A DNA stretch of 64,000 nt, from the NCBI GenBank assembly GCA_030412945.1, contig JAUHJS010000005.1, positions 1 through 64,000 on the forward strand, read 5' to 3'. A program made the translations under genes and the position numbers. How positions within the stretch are numbered: the first letter of the stretch is position 1; every line of letters begins with the position of its first letter. This DNA is from Shiella aurantiaca. Lineage in GTDB: Bacteria > Bacteroidota > Bacteroidia > Cytophagales > Cyclobacteriaceae. Below are positions 1 to 10,432 of the stretch, piece by piece. The notes below the pieces were generated by a model. That model searched no databases, was not told where the DNA came from, and was given only the letters and a program-made list of their open reading frames with translations.

Positions 1-44
1 CTCTTTTCAACTTTTCCCTCTGGCCTTCTACCGTTTTGGGAGTG

Positions 45-76
45 CAAAGATAAGAGACTATTTCCGCCCTTTCCAA
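45..76 (-). promoter_or_regulatory. Bacteroidota-type promoter reading out of the window's left edge
   Basis: Read on the minus strand, TTG (74-76) is followed after 21 bases by TATCTTTG (45-52), matching the phylum's TTG...TAnnTTTG pattern. It points leftward, so it presumably drives a gene beyond the window. Bases 1-137 hold no gene that I can see. Confidence 0.5.
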
Positions 77-137
77 ACCTTTATCGCCTATTTTTTTACC
101 ACTTCCCCCTAACTCCTAGCTTATCAGTGAGATAAAT

Positions 138-184
138 TTAAAAAGGGGTGAAAATTATCTTACTCGATAGATTTTGCACCCCTT
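138..184 (-). terminator. Rho-independent terminator of purA
   Basis: An inverted repeat (143-150 with 177-184, plus an AT extension inward) has eight paired bases at its base. On the minus strand it is followed by a T-rich tract. It lies 17 bases beyond the purA stop. Confidence 0.75.
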
Positions 185-200
185 AATATTAGCACTGCTA

Positions 201-1475
<1,275 letters not shown>

Positions 1476-1506
1476 TTATTATATGTATAGGATTTTGTAA
1501 CGGCTA

Positions 1507-1848
1507 TTATTTAGTCAATGCCTTAATGGCTTCTGCTTCACTAGGCATGATGGTGAAAATTTTATCGAGCTTGGTGATGATTAAAAGCTTTTTCACATGC
1601 TCTGATGGGTTAACTAACACTACTTCCCCTCCTTTGTTTCTGAACTTGGTAAGAACGGTAATCAATACTCCGATGCCATTGCTATTAATATAGCGTACTT
1701 TGGAGATATCAATTGCGCAAAGCGCTACTTTCTCATTAATCTGGTCATTGATTAACCCCACAATCTCTGGCCCATGCTCCTCACCAATAAGGTCTCCCTC
1801 AAATTGCAAAACAAGTACTCCGCTGTTTACGTGATGTGTGTATTTCAT
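1507..1848 (-). CDS. STAS-domain protein, anti-sigma-factor-antagonist type
   Basis: A 113-residue single STAS domain, the fold of SpoIIAA/RsbV. These proteins are switched by phosphorylation of one Ser by an anti-sigma kinase. The conserved site is visible as INSNGIG with Ser56 in the expected position after the DISKVRYI strand. There is no signal peptide or membrane segment, so it is cytoplasmic. No RsbW-like kinase or PP2C phosphatase lies nearby, so its partner must be encoded elsewhere. It is the first gene of a probable two-gene operon with purA, with a TAnnTTTG box 56 bases upstream. Whether it acts on a sigma factor or another target cannot be told from sequence. Confidence 0.85.
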   Translation of the reverse strand: MKYTHHVNSGVLVLQFEGDLIGEEHGPEIVGLINDQINEKVALCAIDISKVRYINSNGIGVLITVLTKFRNKGGEVVLVNPSEHVKKLLIITKLDKIFTIMPSEAEAIKALTK

Positions 1849-1903
1849 GACAGATTGCCTTTAGGGTTTTCAATACGAAGCCAAAGGCCTCTTAAACAAG
1901 GCG

Positions 1904-1911
1904 CAAAGATA
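1904..1911 (-). promoter_or_regulatory. -7 box for the STAS-purA operon
   Basis: The minus strand reads TATCTTTG here, an exact TAnnTTTG match, 56 bases before the STAS start codon and just past the end of the relA/spoT gene. I see no clear TTG at the usual upstream distance, so only half of the promoter is supported. Confidence 0.45.
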
Positions 1912-1941
1912 GTACATTAATTTCATAATGATTTATCGACC

Positions 1942-4155
1942 CTAGGAATTTGAATCGAATCGACTCACTTTCACCACGCCCGTTACTTTTTCCAACTTTT
2001 CAATAAGTAAATCGAGGTGACGGGTATCGTTCACATAAAGCATGATAGTACCTTCGAATATCCCACTATCGGTATCAATAGAAATAGAACGCATGTTCAC
2101 TTTTAATTCAGATGAAATGACCGTGGAGATGTCGTTGATAAGCCCTACCCTATCGGTACCGATAATCTTGAGTCCGGCCAAGAAGGCAATTTCTTTTTGG
2201 GAGGTCCATTTGGCTTTCACCACTCTATAGCCATAATTAGAAAGCAGTTCTACTGCATTGGGACAGGTGGTTCGATGTATTTTGATTCCCTCATTAATGG
2301 TAACAAAGCCGAAGACCTCATCGCCAGGAATGGGATTGCAACATTTGGCCAGTTTGTACTCAATTACGTCCATATCTTCACCAATGAGCAGCATATCGTG
2401 CTCTTTGGCCTTCAGCTTGGCCAGTTGCTGTTCAATAGCTTTGGCATCGGTAGGGACTTCCTCGGGCTTTATTTGTGGACGATCAAGAGCCTCTTTGAAC
2501 TTTTTAAGGTCTTTAATATCGAGGTAGTTTTTGCCTACCTTATAGAAAAGGTCGAACTGCGATTTCTGATTATAGTAAATCCGTAGGCTATTCAGCACCT
2601 CCTCTTTGGGCTCAATGCGCGCTTGCTTGAGCTTCTTTAGTACTATTTCCTTGCCATGAACAGCCACATTCTTTTTCTCTTCTTTAAGAAAATCCTTAAT
2701 CCGCGATTTGGCCTTGGAGCTAGCCACAAAGCGTAACCAGTCCTCACTGGGCTTTTGCTTAGAAGAGGTTAGGATTTCTATTTGGTCACCATTTTTCAAG
2801 ACATAGTTTAAAGGAACCAATTTCTGGTTTACTTTGGCACCCAAACATTTTGCTCCAATCTCACTGTGGATATCAAAGGCAAAATCCAAGGCGGTGGAAC
2901 CGTGGGGAAGTATCCTTAAATCGCCTTTAGGTGTAAACACAAATACTTCTTCGTGGAAAAGATTGGAACGGAAATCATCTACAAACTCGATGGCGGAAGA
3001 ATCATTTTGTTCAATCATATCGCGGACTTTGGCTATCCACATTTCCAGACCGTATTCCGCAGAATTCGTATGCTCTTTATATTTCCAGTGAGCGGCATAG
3101 CCTTTTTCGGCAATTTCATCCATCCTTAGCGTACGGATTTGCACTTCCACCCACTGGCCCGTAGCACTCATTACAGTAGTGTGCAGCGATTCGTATCCAT
3201 TGGCTTTAGGTGTGCTTATCCAGTCGCGAAGCCTGTCGGGATTTGGTTGATAGTAATCGGTAACAATGGAATACACTTGCCAGCAGGCGGCCTTTTCTTG
3301 TTCAATGGGTGCATTAAGTATGATACGAATGGCAAACAGATCGTATACCTCTTCGAAAGGGATATTCTGTTTCTTCATCTTATTATAGATGGAGTAAATA
3401 GACTTAGGCCGGCCCTTAATCACATACTCCATATTCATTTTACCCAACTCGTTGTTAATAGGGTTAATGAAGTTCTTGATGAATTTGTCGCGAGAAGCCT
3501 TGGTGGCGTTTATTTTATTAACTATAGAGTAATAGGTTGCCTCTTCTGTATACTTTAAATAGAGGTCTTCCAGCTCCGATTTGATAGCATACAAACCCAA
3601 GCGGTGAGCCAGTGGTGCATACAGGTAGATGGTTTCGGAAGCGATTTTGAGCTGCTTATTGCGCGGCATACTCTCCAAGGTGCGCATATTATGCAACCTA
3701 TCGGCCAGTTTGATAAGAATTACCCGTACGTCTTCCGACAGGGTAAGCAACATTTTACGGAAGTTTTCAGCCTGCTGTGAAGTTCCGTAGTCGAACACCC
3801 CGGCAATTTTGGTAAGACCATCAATAATTTTGGCCACTTTGGGTCCGAAATCGCGATTGATATCTTCAATTTCCAGCTCTGTATCTTCTACCACATCGTG
3901 TAGCAGGGCTGCCACTATAGAGGTAGTTCCGAGGCCGATTTCTTCTACACAGATTTGCGCCACAGAGATCGGATGGTAGATATAAGGTTCTCCGCTTTTG
4001 CGCCTCATATCTTTGTGGGCTTCGAGCGAAGTGTAAAATGCCTTCTTGATTATTTTGGCATCGCCATCTTTAAGAAAGGGTTTGGCCCGCCTGAGTAACT
4101 TCCTATAACGCCTTATTATTTCTTTTTTTTCTTCTTCTAAATCAATCGTAACCAT
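1942..4155 (-). CDS. Bifunctional (p)ppGpp synthetase/hydrolase, RelA/SpoT (Rel) family
   Basis: Makes and degrades the stringent-response alarmone (p)ppGpp. The 737 residues show the full long-form order: an HD hydrolase domain (about 40-190, with His61 and the HD pair His86-Asp87 in LLHDVVEDT), the nucleotidyl-transferase synthetase domain (about 230-350, with YDLFAIRI and the conserved NGYESLHTTV), a TGS domain (about 395-455), a helical region with a zinc-finger-like CCNPIPGDEV stretch (about 615), and a C-terminal ACT domain (about 660-735). The intact HD motif means hydrolase activity is expected, so this is a Rel-type enzyme and not a hydrolase-dead RelA. It is divergent from tRNA-Leu, with 107 bases between them. 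I leave the symbol empty because rel, relA and spoT naming varies in this phylum. Confidence 0.95.
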   Translation of the reverse strand: MVTIDLEEEKKEIIRRYRKLLRRAKPFLKDGDAKIIKKAFYTSLEAHKDMRRKSGEPYIYHPISVAQICVEEIGLGTTSIVAALLHDVVEDTELEIEDINRDFGPKVAKIIDGLTKIAGVFDYGTSQQAENFRKMLLTLSEDVRVILIKLADRLHNMRTLESMPRNKQLKIASETIYLYAPLAHRLGLYAIKSELEDLYLKYTEEATYYSIVNKINATKASRDKFIKNFINPINNELGKMNMEYVIKGRPKSIYSIYNKMKKQNIPFEEVYDLFAIRIILNAPIEQEKAACWQVYSIVTDYYQPNPDRLRDWISTPKANGYESLHTTVMSATGQWVEVQIRTLRMDEIAEKGYAAHWKYKEHTNSAEYGLEMWIAKVRDMIEQNDSSAIEFVDDFRSNLFHEEVFVFTPKGDLRILPHGSTALDFAFDIHSEIGAKCLGAKVNQKLVPLNYVLKNGDQIEILTSSKQKPSEDWLRFVASSKAKSRIKDFLKEEKKNVAVHGKEIVLKKLKQARIEPKEEVLNSLRIYYNQKSQFDLFYKVGKNYLDIKDLKKFKEALDRPQIKPEEVPTDAKAIEQQLAKLKAKEHDMLLIGEDMDVIEYKLAKCCNPIPGDEVFGFVTINEGIKIHRTTCPNAVELLSNYGYRVVKAKWTSQKEIAFLAGLKIIGTDRVGLINDISTVISSELKVNMRSISIDTDSGIFEGTIMLYVNDTRHLDLLIEKLEKVTGVVKVSRFDSNS

Positions 4156-4214
4156 AAACAGCGATAATGTGTGGTAAAATTAGGCGTATTTTTTAAAAAA
4201 TTTATTGTCTGCTA

Positions 4215-4244
4215 TTGTATATATAAAACCTCTTCTTAAATTTG
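4215..4244 (+). promoter_or_regulatory. Promoter of tRNA-Leu
   Basis: TTG at 4215-4217, a 19-base spacer, then TAAATTTG at 4237-4244: an exact match to the Bacteroidota housekeeping promoter, ending 18 bases before the mature tRNA 5' end. It is one of the cleanest promoters in the window. Confidence 0.7.
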
Positions 4245-4262
4245 CAGCTCGGTTTTGATACC

Positions 4263-4344
4263 GCGGATGTGGCGAAATTGGTAGACGCACTAGACTTAGG
4301 ATCTAGCGCTTCACGGCATGGGGGTTCGAGTCCCTCCATCCGCA
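4263..4344 (+). tRNA. tRNA-Leu, anticodon UAG
   Basis: An 82-base cloverleaf. The acceptor stem GCGGATG (4263-4269) pairs perfectly with CATCCGC (4337-4343), followed by discriminator A. The anticodon stem CTAGA/TCTAG encloses the loop CTTAGGA, giving anticodon UAG, which reads CUN leucine codons. The T-arm has the standard GGTTCGAGTCC. The variable arm is long, as in type II tRNAs such as tRNA-Leu. The 3' CCA is not encoded and must be added after transcription. Confidence 0.96.
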
Positions 4345-4428
4345 CAAAAAATACCCTCGATTTAGGTATAATCATACCAAAGTTGGGGGTTTTTAGTTTT
4401 TAGTCATCATTAAACACTTCATAAAACC

Positions 4429-5763
4429 TTGGACATCAAACTAGAGAAAAAGGGCTCCTCCGAGGCCATTATTAAAATTAGCTTAAATGAAGCTGATTAC
4501 CAACCTAAGGTTGAGGAAAAAATCAAGGAGTACAGTAAGAAAGCATCGATTAAAGGGTTCAGACCCGGCAAGGTGCCCAATGGCCTGATTCGTAAAATGT
4601 ATGGCAAAGGGATATTGATTGACGAAATCAACCACATCCTTTCTCATTCTCTAAACGACTACATCAAGGACAATAAGCTTCAAATCATAGGTGAGCCGCT
4701 ACCCAATATGGCTGCTAGCGAAAAAATCGATTGGGATACCCAAAAAGATTTCACTTTTGAATATGACTTGGGCTTGGTGGAACCTTTCAAAGTAGACCTT
4801 TCGGCTAAGGCCAAAGTAACTTCTTATGAAATTGAGGTAGATAAGAAAGTTATCCATGAAACTATTGATAACCTAAGAAGACAATACGGTGAAATGAGCA
4901 ATCCGGAAGAAAGTGCCGAAGGCGACTTCCTTTTTGGAGAAATGAAAGCCGAAGACGGCAACTTTACTGCTGATGTGCTTTTGCCTTTGAACCAAGTAGA
5001 TAAGAAGGAGTTGAAAAACTTCTTGGGGGTGAAAAAAGATACAGTGCTTTCTTTCGACCTGAGAAAGGTAATGAAAGACGAGGCCGACATTGCCCAACTT
5101 ACCGGAATGAGCATTGCGGAAGCTGCTAACCTAAAGGGTAAGTTTACTTTCACAGTGAAAGGAATCAACCGCAGCACCATGGCAGAAATGAAACAGGAGT
5201 TCTTTGATAAGATCTTTGGAAAAGATGCTGTGACGAGTGAGGAAGCTTTCTTCGAGAAGGCTCAAGCCACCATTGCTGAAAACTACAACAGAGAAAGTAG
5301 TGCATTGCTCAACATCCATTTACAAAAAGCTTTGGTTGATGCTACTGAGATCGCCCTACCCAATGAGTTTTTGAAAAAATGGCTATTGGTAAGTAACGAA
5401 GGCAAAATCACTGCTGAAGAGGTAGAGAAGGAATTCGACTTGTACTTAAAAGAACTTAAGTGGTCGCTTATCAAGAATAAAATTGGTGAAGAAAACCAAA
5501 TCAATGCTACCCATGAAGACGTAATGAACCAAACCAAGGCGATGATTCGTCAACAATTTGGTGGTAGCGGCTTACCTGAAAGCATTGAAGCCAGCATGGA
5601 CACCTTTGCCGATAACTACTTAAAGAGTGATAAAGGCGAAAACTATATGCGAATTTTCAACCAAGTAAGAGACGAGAAAATCGTAGGCTTCATTAAGGAG
5701 AAAATTACCATTGCCAACAAGAAGGTAGATGTAGAAGAATTCAAGAAAATTGCCGCGAACTAA
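4429..5763 (+). CDS. tig: Trigger factor, ribosome-associated chaperone
   Basis: Binds near the ribosome exit tunnel and shields nascent chains. The 444 residues show the N-terminal ribosome-binding domain with the signature KGFRPGKVP (residues about 43-51), a degenerate FKBP-like PPIase region in the middle, and a long helical C-terminal chaperone domain. This is the normal family length. The start is TTG at 4429: the encoded N-terminus begins MDIKLEKKGSSEAIIKI, which is typical of the family in this phylum, and no in-frame ATG lies near. It heads the conserved tig-clpP-clpX gene order, 84 bases after the tRNA, and a hairpin terminator follows it, so it can be expressed apart from clpP. Confidence 0.95.
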   Translation: MDIKLEKKGSSEAIIKISLNEADYQPKVEEKIKEYSKKASIKGFRPGKVPNGLIRKMYGKGILIDEINHILSHSLNDYIKDNKLQIIGEPLPNMAASEKIDWDTQKDFTFEYDLGLVEPFKVDLSAKAKVTSYEIEVDKKVIHETIDNLRRQYGEMSNPEESAEGDFLFGEMKAEDGNFTADVLLPLNQVDKKELKNFLGVKKDTVLSFDLRKVMKDEADIAQLTGMSIAEAANLKGKFTFTVKGINRSTMAEMKQEFFDKIFGKDAVTSEEAFFEKAQATIAENYNRESSALLNIHLQKALVDATEIALPNEFLKKWLLVSNEGKITAEEVEKEFDLYLKELKWSLIKNKIGEENQINATHEDVMNQTKAMIRQQFGGSGLPESIEASMDTFADNYLKSDKGENYMRIFNQVRDEKIVGFIKEKITIANKKVDVEEFKKIAAN

Positions 5764-5784
5764 AAGCGACATAATCGAGTTATG

Positions 5785-5817
5785 AAAAAAGTCCTTTTAT
5801 ACAAAGGGCTTTTTTTT
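5785..5817 (+). terminator. Rho-independent terminator of tig
   Basis: A 13-base stem (5785-5797 with 5803-5815, one G-T pair) with a 5-base loop and a T-run within and beyond the 3' arm. Its T-tract merges with the -7 box of the clpP promoter. Confidence 0.75.
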
Positions 5818-5824
5818 ATTTTTG
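5817..5824 (+). promoter_or_regulatory. -7 box for clpP
   Basis: TATTTTTG matches TAnnTTTG 24 bases before the clpP ATG. The upstream TTG element is not evident because the tig terminator occupies that position. Confidence 0.45.
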
Positions 5825-5848
5825 TACATACCTTAAACAAGCAATCGT

Positions 5849-6520
5849 ATGATTAATAAAGAGGAATTCCGCAAATATGCAGTGAAAGGCCAAGGCATCA
5901 ATGGCCTCACTTTCGATAAATACGTTGACCAAATCGAAAACATGACCCGCGCGGTTATTGAAGAAAGACCCACCAATTTCCGCGAAATTGACGTTTTCTC
6001 ACGCTTGATCATGGACCGTATCATCTTTCTTGGCACAGGTGTAGATGATAATATTGCCAACATCATCACAGCACAGCTTCTATTTTTGGAGTCGGTAGAT
6101 GCCAAAAAAGACATCTTGCTTTACGTAAACAGCCCTGGAGGATCGGTGTATGCCGGCTTAGGCATTTATGATACTATGCAGTTTGTGAGCCCCGATGTGG
6201 CCACCATCTGTACCGGATTGGCTGCTTCTATGGGCGCTGTATTATTGGCCGGTGGGGCTGCTGGCAAGCGTTCTTCGCTTCCACATGCACGCATTATGAT
6301 TCACCAACCTATGAGCGGTATGCAAGGTCAGGCCTCCGATATGGAAATCAGTTTGAAGCAAACTCTCTCGGTTAAGAAAGATTTATATGATATCTTAGCT
6401 AACCATAGTGGCAAAACCTACGAGCAAATTGAAAAAGACTCTGATAGAGATTTTTGGATGAAGGCCGATGAAGCCAAAGAATACGGCCTAATTGATGAGG
6501 TTTTAACCAAGAAAAAATAA
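5849..6520 (+). CDS. clpP: ATP-dependent Clp protease proteolytic subunit
   Basis: The serine-protease barrel of ClpXP. The 223-residue protein carries the complete catalytic triad: Ser127 in GLAASMGA, His152 in RIMIHQP, and Asp201 in DSDRDFW. The spacings of 25 and 49 residues are identical to those of E. coli ClpP. The substrate-aligning glycine-rich NSPGGSV loop is also present (about 94-100). The N-terminal extension before the processed core is a little longer than in E. coli. It lies between tig and clpX in the usual order, with its own promoter box upstream and a hairpin between it and clpX. The nearby tmRNA (58.3 kb) makes tagged peptides that are classical ClpXP substrates. Confidence 0.97.
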   Translation: MINKEEFRKYAVKGQGINGLTFDKYVDQIENMTRAVIEERPTNFREIDVFSRLIMDRIIFLGTGVDDNIANIITAQLLFLESVDAKKDILLYVNSPGGSVYAGLGIYDTMQFVSPDVATICTGLAASMGAVLLAGGAAGKRSSLPHARIMIHQPMSGMQGQASDMEISLKQTLSVKKDLYDILANHSGKTYEQIEKDSDRDFWMKADEAKEYGLIDEVLTKKK

Positions 6521-6524
6521 CACC

Positions 6525-6550
6525 AGCCGAACCCCAGGGTTCGGCTTTTA
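6525..6550 (+). terminator. Hairpin between clpP and clpX
   Basis: A perfect GC-rich 9-base stem (6525-6533 with 6538-6546) with a 4-base loop, followed by only three further T residues. It sits 4 bases after the clpP stop and ends 13 bases before the clpX ATG. It may be a partial terminator or a transcript-stability element that sets the clpP:clpX ratio. Confidence 0.6.
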
Positions 6551-6562
6551 ACACTTAATTCC

Positions 6563-7774
6563 ATGGCACAAATTACCTGTTCATTTTGCGGGAGAAACAA
6601 AAAAGATGTCGATTTGATGATATCGGGCATTCATGCCCACATCTGCGACAAATGCATCGCGCAAGCCAACCAAATCCTTCAGGAAGAATCTAAAACCAAA
6701 GGAAAAACCGGCACTCCGCAATTCAACCTTCTGAAGCCCATGGAAATGAAGGCTTATCTCGACCAATTTGTGGTGGGACAAGAAGAAGCCAAAAAATACA
6801 TTTCGGTAGCAGTTTACAATCACTATAAGCGCCTTACCCAGCCTTCAATGGACGATATCACGATTGAAAAATCGAATATCATCATGGTAGGTGAAACGGG
6901 TACCGGAAAAACCTATTTGGCCCGTACCATGGCCAAAATCTTGCAGGTTCCTTTCTGTATAGCAGATGCCACGGTACTTACCGAAGCCGGCTATGTGGGA
7001 GAAGATGTGGAGAGCATTCTTACTCGCCTGCTACAAGCGGCCAATTATGATGTAGAAGCAGCCGAAAGAGGCATCGTGTATATCGATGAGATTGACAAAA
7101 TCGCACGCAAATCGGATAACCCCTCTATCACCCGCGATGTGAGTGGAGAAGGGGTACAACAAGCTTTGTTAAAACTTTTGGAAGGCACCACGGTGAACGT
7201 CCCACCTCAAGGTGGCCGTAAGCATCCCGATCAAAAAATGATAGCGGTAAATACCGAAAACATTCTTTTTGTTTGTGGTGGCGCCTTCGAAGGAATTGCG
7301 AGACATATCGCCAACCGACTGAACACCCGCCAAATCGGCTTCTCTTCTGACACGGATGTGAAGTTGATTGACGAAAGCAACCTGCTTCAATATGTTACCG
7401 CACAAGATTTAAAGAGCTTTGGTTTGATTCCTGAGTTGATCGGACGCCTACCGGTGCTCACGTATCTTGATCCATTAAACAAAGATACCCTCAAACAAAT
7501 ATTGGTAGCACCAAAAAATGCCTTGGTGAAGCAATATAAGAAGTTGTTTGAGATGGAAGGTATCAACTTAGTGTTCGATGACACCGCCATAGAGTACATT
7601 GTGCAAAAAGCTGTAGATCTAAAACTAGGTGCACGCGGTCTTCGCTCTATTTGCGAAACGATAGTTACCGATGCTATGTTTGAGCTTCCGGAAGTAAGTC
7701 AGCTCGAAATAGATGCGGAATACGCCCGTGAGAAGTTTGAGAAATCGAAATTCAATAAGCTGAAAGTAGCCTAA
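6563..7774 (+). CDS. clpX: ATP-dependent Clp protease ATP-binding subunit ClpX
   Basis: AAA+ unfoldase that feeds substrates to ClpP. The 403 residues begin with the four-cysteine zinc domain (Cys6, Cys9, Cys28, Cys31), which recruits adaptors and substrates. The AAA+ core follows, with Walker A GETGTGKT (about 111-118), Walker [11 protein letters not shown] (about 173-182), the pore loop GYVGEDVES just after Walker A, and the sensor-2 GARGLR near the C-terminus. The ClpP-docking IGF tripeptide is visible as RQIGFSS. Its stop codon overlaps the stop of the convergent lpxB by 4 bases, so no separate terminator exists between them. Confidence 0.97.
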   Translation: MAQITCSFCGRNKKDVDLMISGIHAHICDKCIAQANQILQEESKTKGKTGTPQFNLLKPMEMKAYLDQFVVGQEEAKKYISVAVYNHYKRLTQPSMDDITIEKSNIIMVGETGTGKTYLARTMAKILQVPFCIADATVLTEAGYVGEDVESILTRLLQAANYDVEAAERGIVYIDEIDKIARKSDNPSITRDVSGEGVQQALLKLLEGTTVNVPPQGGRKHPDQKMIAVNTENILFVCGGAFEGIARHIANRLNTRQIGFSSDTDVKLIDESNLLQYVTAQDLKSFGLIPELIGRLPVLTYLDPLNKDTLKQILVAPKNALVKQYKKLFEMEGINLVFDDTAIEYIVQKAVDLKLGARGLRSICETIVTDAMFELPEVSQLEIDAEYAREKFEKSKFNKLKVA

Positions 7775-8877
7775 ACCTCTTTCAGATATTTTACGATAAG
7801 CCTTGCTACCTGTAGTGAGGCTTTTTCATTTCCCATAATTTGGGCCAGTGCTTGGTAATCTTCCAATACGCTCTCTCTTTTAGGCCCAGCTAGTATTCCT
7901 TGCAACTCCGCCTCCAGATTGCTTTGGTTTAACTCACCCTGAATAAGCTCACGCACCACTTCTTTATTCATTATCAGATTGACTAATGAAATAAATGGCA
8001 CCTTAATGAGCGATTTGGCAATAGCGTAAGAAAAGCCGCTGGTTTTGTACACCACCACTTGAGGCACACGCCATAGGGCTGTTTCCAGCGTAGCCGTTCC
8101 AGAGGTAACTACGGCCGCGTGAGCTTCATGCAATAGGTCATAGGTTTGGTTATAAAGCACCTTTACCCCTTTTCCAGTGGCTGATTGATAGAGTTCTGAA
8201 GGAAGATTATCCACTCCGGCCACTACAAACTGGTATTCGGGAAAGCGGCTGACCAAAGGCATGAGTAAAGAAAGGATATTGTTTACCTCCTGCTTTCTGC
8301 TTCCTGGAAGTACTGCTACTATGGGTTTCTCCGTCAATTGGTTATCGGAATGAAAATTAGCGTTTAGTGAATAATCCCGTATGGCATCTAGTAAGGGGTT
8401 TCCTACATAATCAACCTCATAGTTAAACTGCTCAAAAAACTGCTTTTCAAAGGGTAGAATTACGAACATGCGGCTTACATAGCGTTTGATTTTTAGCGCG
8501 CGTTTCGTATTCCAAGCCCATACTTTGGGTGATATGTAGTAAAATACTTTAATGCCTCTTTCTGAACAGAATTTGGCGATTTTCATATTGAAACCACCGT
8601 AATCTACCAATACCACCACATCGGGCGAATAGGCGATAATCTGCTCTTTACACTGAGTCAGTAGCTTTTTGATGGTAAGGAGATTGGTTATCACCTCCCA
8701 AAAACCCATAAAAGCCAACTGACGGTAATGCACCAAAATGTGGGCTCCGGCCTGTTCCATGTAGTCGCCACCCCAAGCCTGTATTTCGGCTTGCTCATCC
8801 AGTTTTATCAATTCTTTGATGCAATTGGAAGCATGCAAATCACCTGAGCGTTCTCCTGCTATAAAAAAGTATTTCAT
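7771..8877 (-). CDS. lpxB: Lipid-A-disaccharide synthase
   Basis: Glycosyltransferase (GT19) that condenses UDP-2,3-diacylglucosamine with lipid X to form the lipid A disaccharide at the inner membrane. The 368 residues open with the diagnostic [13 protein letters not shown] (residues 4-16), and have [11 protein letters not shown] (about 119-129), [10 protein letters not shown] (about 187-196) and the C-terminal donor-site region [10 protein letters not shown] (about 257-266). This length is normal. It is downstream of queD on the same strand with a 26-base gap, so both probably share the promoter at 9380. It shows that the organism makes lipid A, and fits with an hldD-like epimerase close by. 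Confidence 0.95.
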   Translation of the reverse strand: MKYFFIAGERSGDLHASNCIKELIKLDEQAEIQAWGGDYMEQAGAHILVHYRQLAFMGFWEVITNLLTIKKLLTQCKEQIIAYSPDVVVLVDYGGFNMKIAKFCSERGIKVFYYISPKVWAWNTKRALKIKRYVSRMFVILPFEKQFFEQFNYEVDYVGNPLLDAIRDYSLNANFHSDNQLTEKPIVAVLPGSRKQEVNNILSLLMPLVSRFPEYQFVVAGVDNLPSELYQSATGKGVKVLYNQTYDLLHEAHAAVVTSGTATLETALWRVPQVVVYKTSGFSYAIAKSLIKVPFISLVNLIMNKEVVRELIQGELNQSNLEAELQGILAGPKRESVLEDYQALAQIMGNEKASLQVARLIVKYLKEV

Positions 8878-8903
8878 ACAAAATTCAATAAAAAAGGGCC
8901 GAA

Positions 8904-9329
8904 CTAGCGACCCTCACCAAAGTATTCTACAAAATTGCGTGGTGTTTCGTAAAGTTTGATACTGTACAAACGCCCATTGGAAGTGATGGTTTGGATGGCG
9001 GGTTCTAGTATCTTCCACATCTCCATCACCAAAATTTCACAACTGGCCAGCTTACCTTTCATAAAATCCACATCGAGATTAAGGTTTTTGTGGTCTACCT
9101 TTTCGATTATTTCCTTTCTGATTAGGGTGCTGAGTTTCTTTAAGTCTACCACAAAACCCGTTTCCGGATCAGGAACACCCGCCACGGTTACTATCATGTC
9201 AAAATTATGCCCATGCCAGTTTTCATTGGCACAAGGGCCAAACACCTGCTCATTGCGCTCTCTGGACCAGTTGGGATTATACAGCTTGTGTGCTGCATTG
9301 AAATGCTCTTTTCTACTAACGTAAATCAT
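8904..9329 (-). CDS. queD: 6-carboxytetrahydropterin synthase QueD / 6-pyruvoyl-tetrahydropterin synthase family
   Basis: Acts on dihydroneopterin triphosphate; in the QueD branch it makes 6-carboxy-tetrahydropterin for the queuosine precursor preQ0. The 141-residue protein has the three zinc-ligand histidines (His14 in FNAAHKL; His39 and His41 in WHGHN) and the catalytic Cys33 in FGPCANENW. The C-terminal glutamate motif is seen in LYETPRNFVEY. A QueD role is favoured over eukaryotic-style PTPS because a queE gene lies 21 kb away in the same window, but other members of the family serve folate or biopterin routes, so the substrate branch is an inference. Confidence 0.85.
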   Translation of the reverse strand: MIYVSRKEHFNAAHKLYNPNWSRERNEQVFGPCANENWHGHNFDMIVTVAGVPDPETGFVVDLKKLSTLIRKEIIEKVDHKNLNLDVDFMKGKLASCEILVMEMWKILEPAIQTITSNGRLYSIKLYETPRNFVEYFGEGR

Positions 9330-9379
9330 CGGCTATAAACGGAAAAACCCTTCCGTATTCGTCTGCTAAAAACCAAGTA

Positions 9380-9387
9380 CAAATATA
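9380..9387 (-). promoter_or_regulatory. -7 box for queD-lpxB
   Basis: The minus strand reads TATATTTG, an exact TAnnTTTG match, 50 bases before the queD start codon. It is back to back with the hldD box at 9426. Confidence 0.5.
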
Positions 9388-9425
9388 CGGGGCTTACTTA
9401 AATAACCATGCGTTCAGATTTATCT

Positions 9426-9433
9426 TAAATTTG
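9426..9433 (+). promoter_or_regulatory. -7 box for the hldD-like gene
   Basis: TAAATTTG is an exact TAnnTTTG match. Transcription would begin near 9440, which rules out the upstream TTG at 9431 as the start codon and favours ATG 9476 (or, with an almost leaderless transcript, ATG 9443). Confidence 0.5.
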
Positions 9434-9475
9434 TCTGGAAATATGGCTTATTTTACTTCAAAAAACACCCAAGCT

Positions 9476-10432
9476 ATGATCGTAGTAACAGGAGCAGCAG
9501 GATTTATTGCCAGTAATTTGATGGAAGGACTCAATGAGGCCGGTTTTACGGCCATTATTGCGGTCGACCTATTCGATAAGCCCGAAAAAAACAAAAACCT
9601 TGAAGGCCTTACCATACAAGAAAGAGTGGATCGTAGGCAATTTAAAACTTGGCTTGACGAAAATCATACGCATGTGGAGTTTATCTTCCACTTAGGTGCA
9701 CGCACCGATACGGCCGAATTTGACCGCCAGTTGCTAAGTCAACTTAATACGGAGTATTCAAAGATGGTTTGGAAAAAATGTATCGCCTATCAAATTCCGC
9801 TAGTATATGCCTCATCGGCTGCTACCTATGGAAATGGAGAGCTTGGGTATGATGACAATGAAGCACTTATCCCTCAATTGGTGCCACTGAACCCATATGG
9901 GGATTCAAAAAATGAATTTGACATATGGGCTTTGGAGCAAAAGGAACAACCATTTTTCTGGGCAGGATTAAAGTTTTTCAATGTATATGGCCCTAAGGAA
10001 TTTCATAAGGGACGAATGGCTTCAGTGATTTTTCATGCATTCCAGCAGATTAAAAAAACTGGAGAGATGCGCTTATTCCGCTCACACAATCCGCAGTATA
10101 AGGATGGCGAGCAAATGCGCGATTTTGTGTATGTAGGTGATGTGGTAAAAGTTTGTTTATTTCTACTTCATAACCGCAAGCATTCGGGTATTTACAACCT
10201 TGGAAGCGGTAAGGCACGCACCTTTCTGGACTTAACCAAGGCCGTATTCCGGCAAATGGAAATCCCTGAGAAAATTGATTTTATGGATACTCCTGTGGAT
10301 ATACGCGATAAGTACCAATACTTTACCCAAGCCAATATGAGCAAGCTCAAAAGCATTGGTTATACGGAAGAGTTCACCTCTCTGGAGCAGGGTGTAAGTA
10401 GCTATGTACAGTATTTAATAAAGAAGGGGTAA
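9476..10432 (+). CDS. hldD: ADP-L-glycero-D-manno-heptose-6-epimerase-like SDR enzyme
   Basis: An extended short-chain dehydrogenase that, in the HldD family, epimerises ADP-D-glycero- to ADP-L-glycero-D-manno-heptose for the LPS inner core. From ATG 9476 the protein has 318 residues. It starts directly with the NAD(P)-binding MIVVTGAAGFIASN, as the family does. The catalytic elements are SSAATYG (the Ser/Thr site) and NPYGDSKNEFD, with the Tyr and Lys of YxxxK. Downstream hallmarks FNVYGPKE, GRMASVIFHAF and RDFVYVGDV fit HldD well. An in-frame extension to 9431 would start inside the promoter box and was rejected. It is divergent from queD-lpxB. Other NAD-dependent sugar epimerases are a less likely reading. 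Confidence 0.87.
   Translation: MIVVTGAAGFIASNLMEGLNEAGFTAIIAVDLFDKPEKNKNLEGLTIQERVDRRQFKTWLDENHTHVEFIFHLGARTDTAEFDRQLLSQLNTEYSKMVWKKCIAYQIPLVYASSAATYGNGELGYDDNEALIPQLVPLNPYGDSKNEFDIWALEQKEQPFFWAGLKFFNVYGPKEFHKGRMASVIFHAFQQIKKTGEMRLFRSHNPQYKDGEQMRDFVYVGDVVKVCLFLLHNRKHSGIYNLGSGKARTFLDLTKAVFRQMEIPEKIDFMDTPVDIRDKYQYFTQANMSKLKSIGYTEEFTSLEQGVSSYVQYLIKKG

Noticed and set aside
9431-9475. Upstream TTG start for the hldD-like gene
   Set aside because: The TTG is inside the TAAATTTG promoter box, and the added residues are unlike the family.
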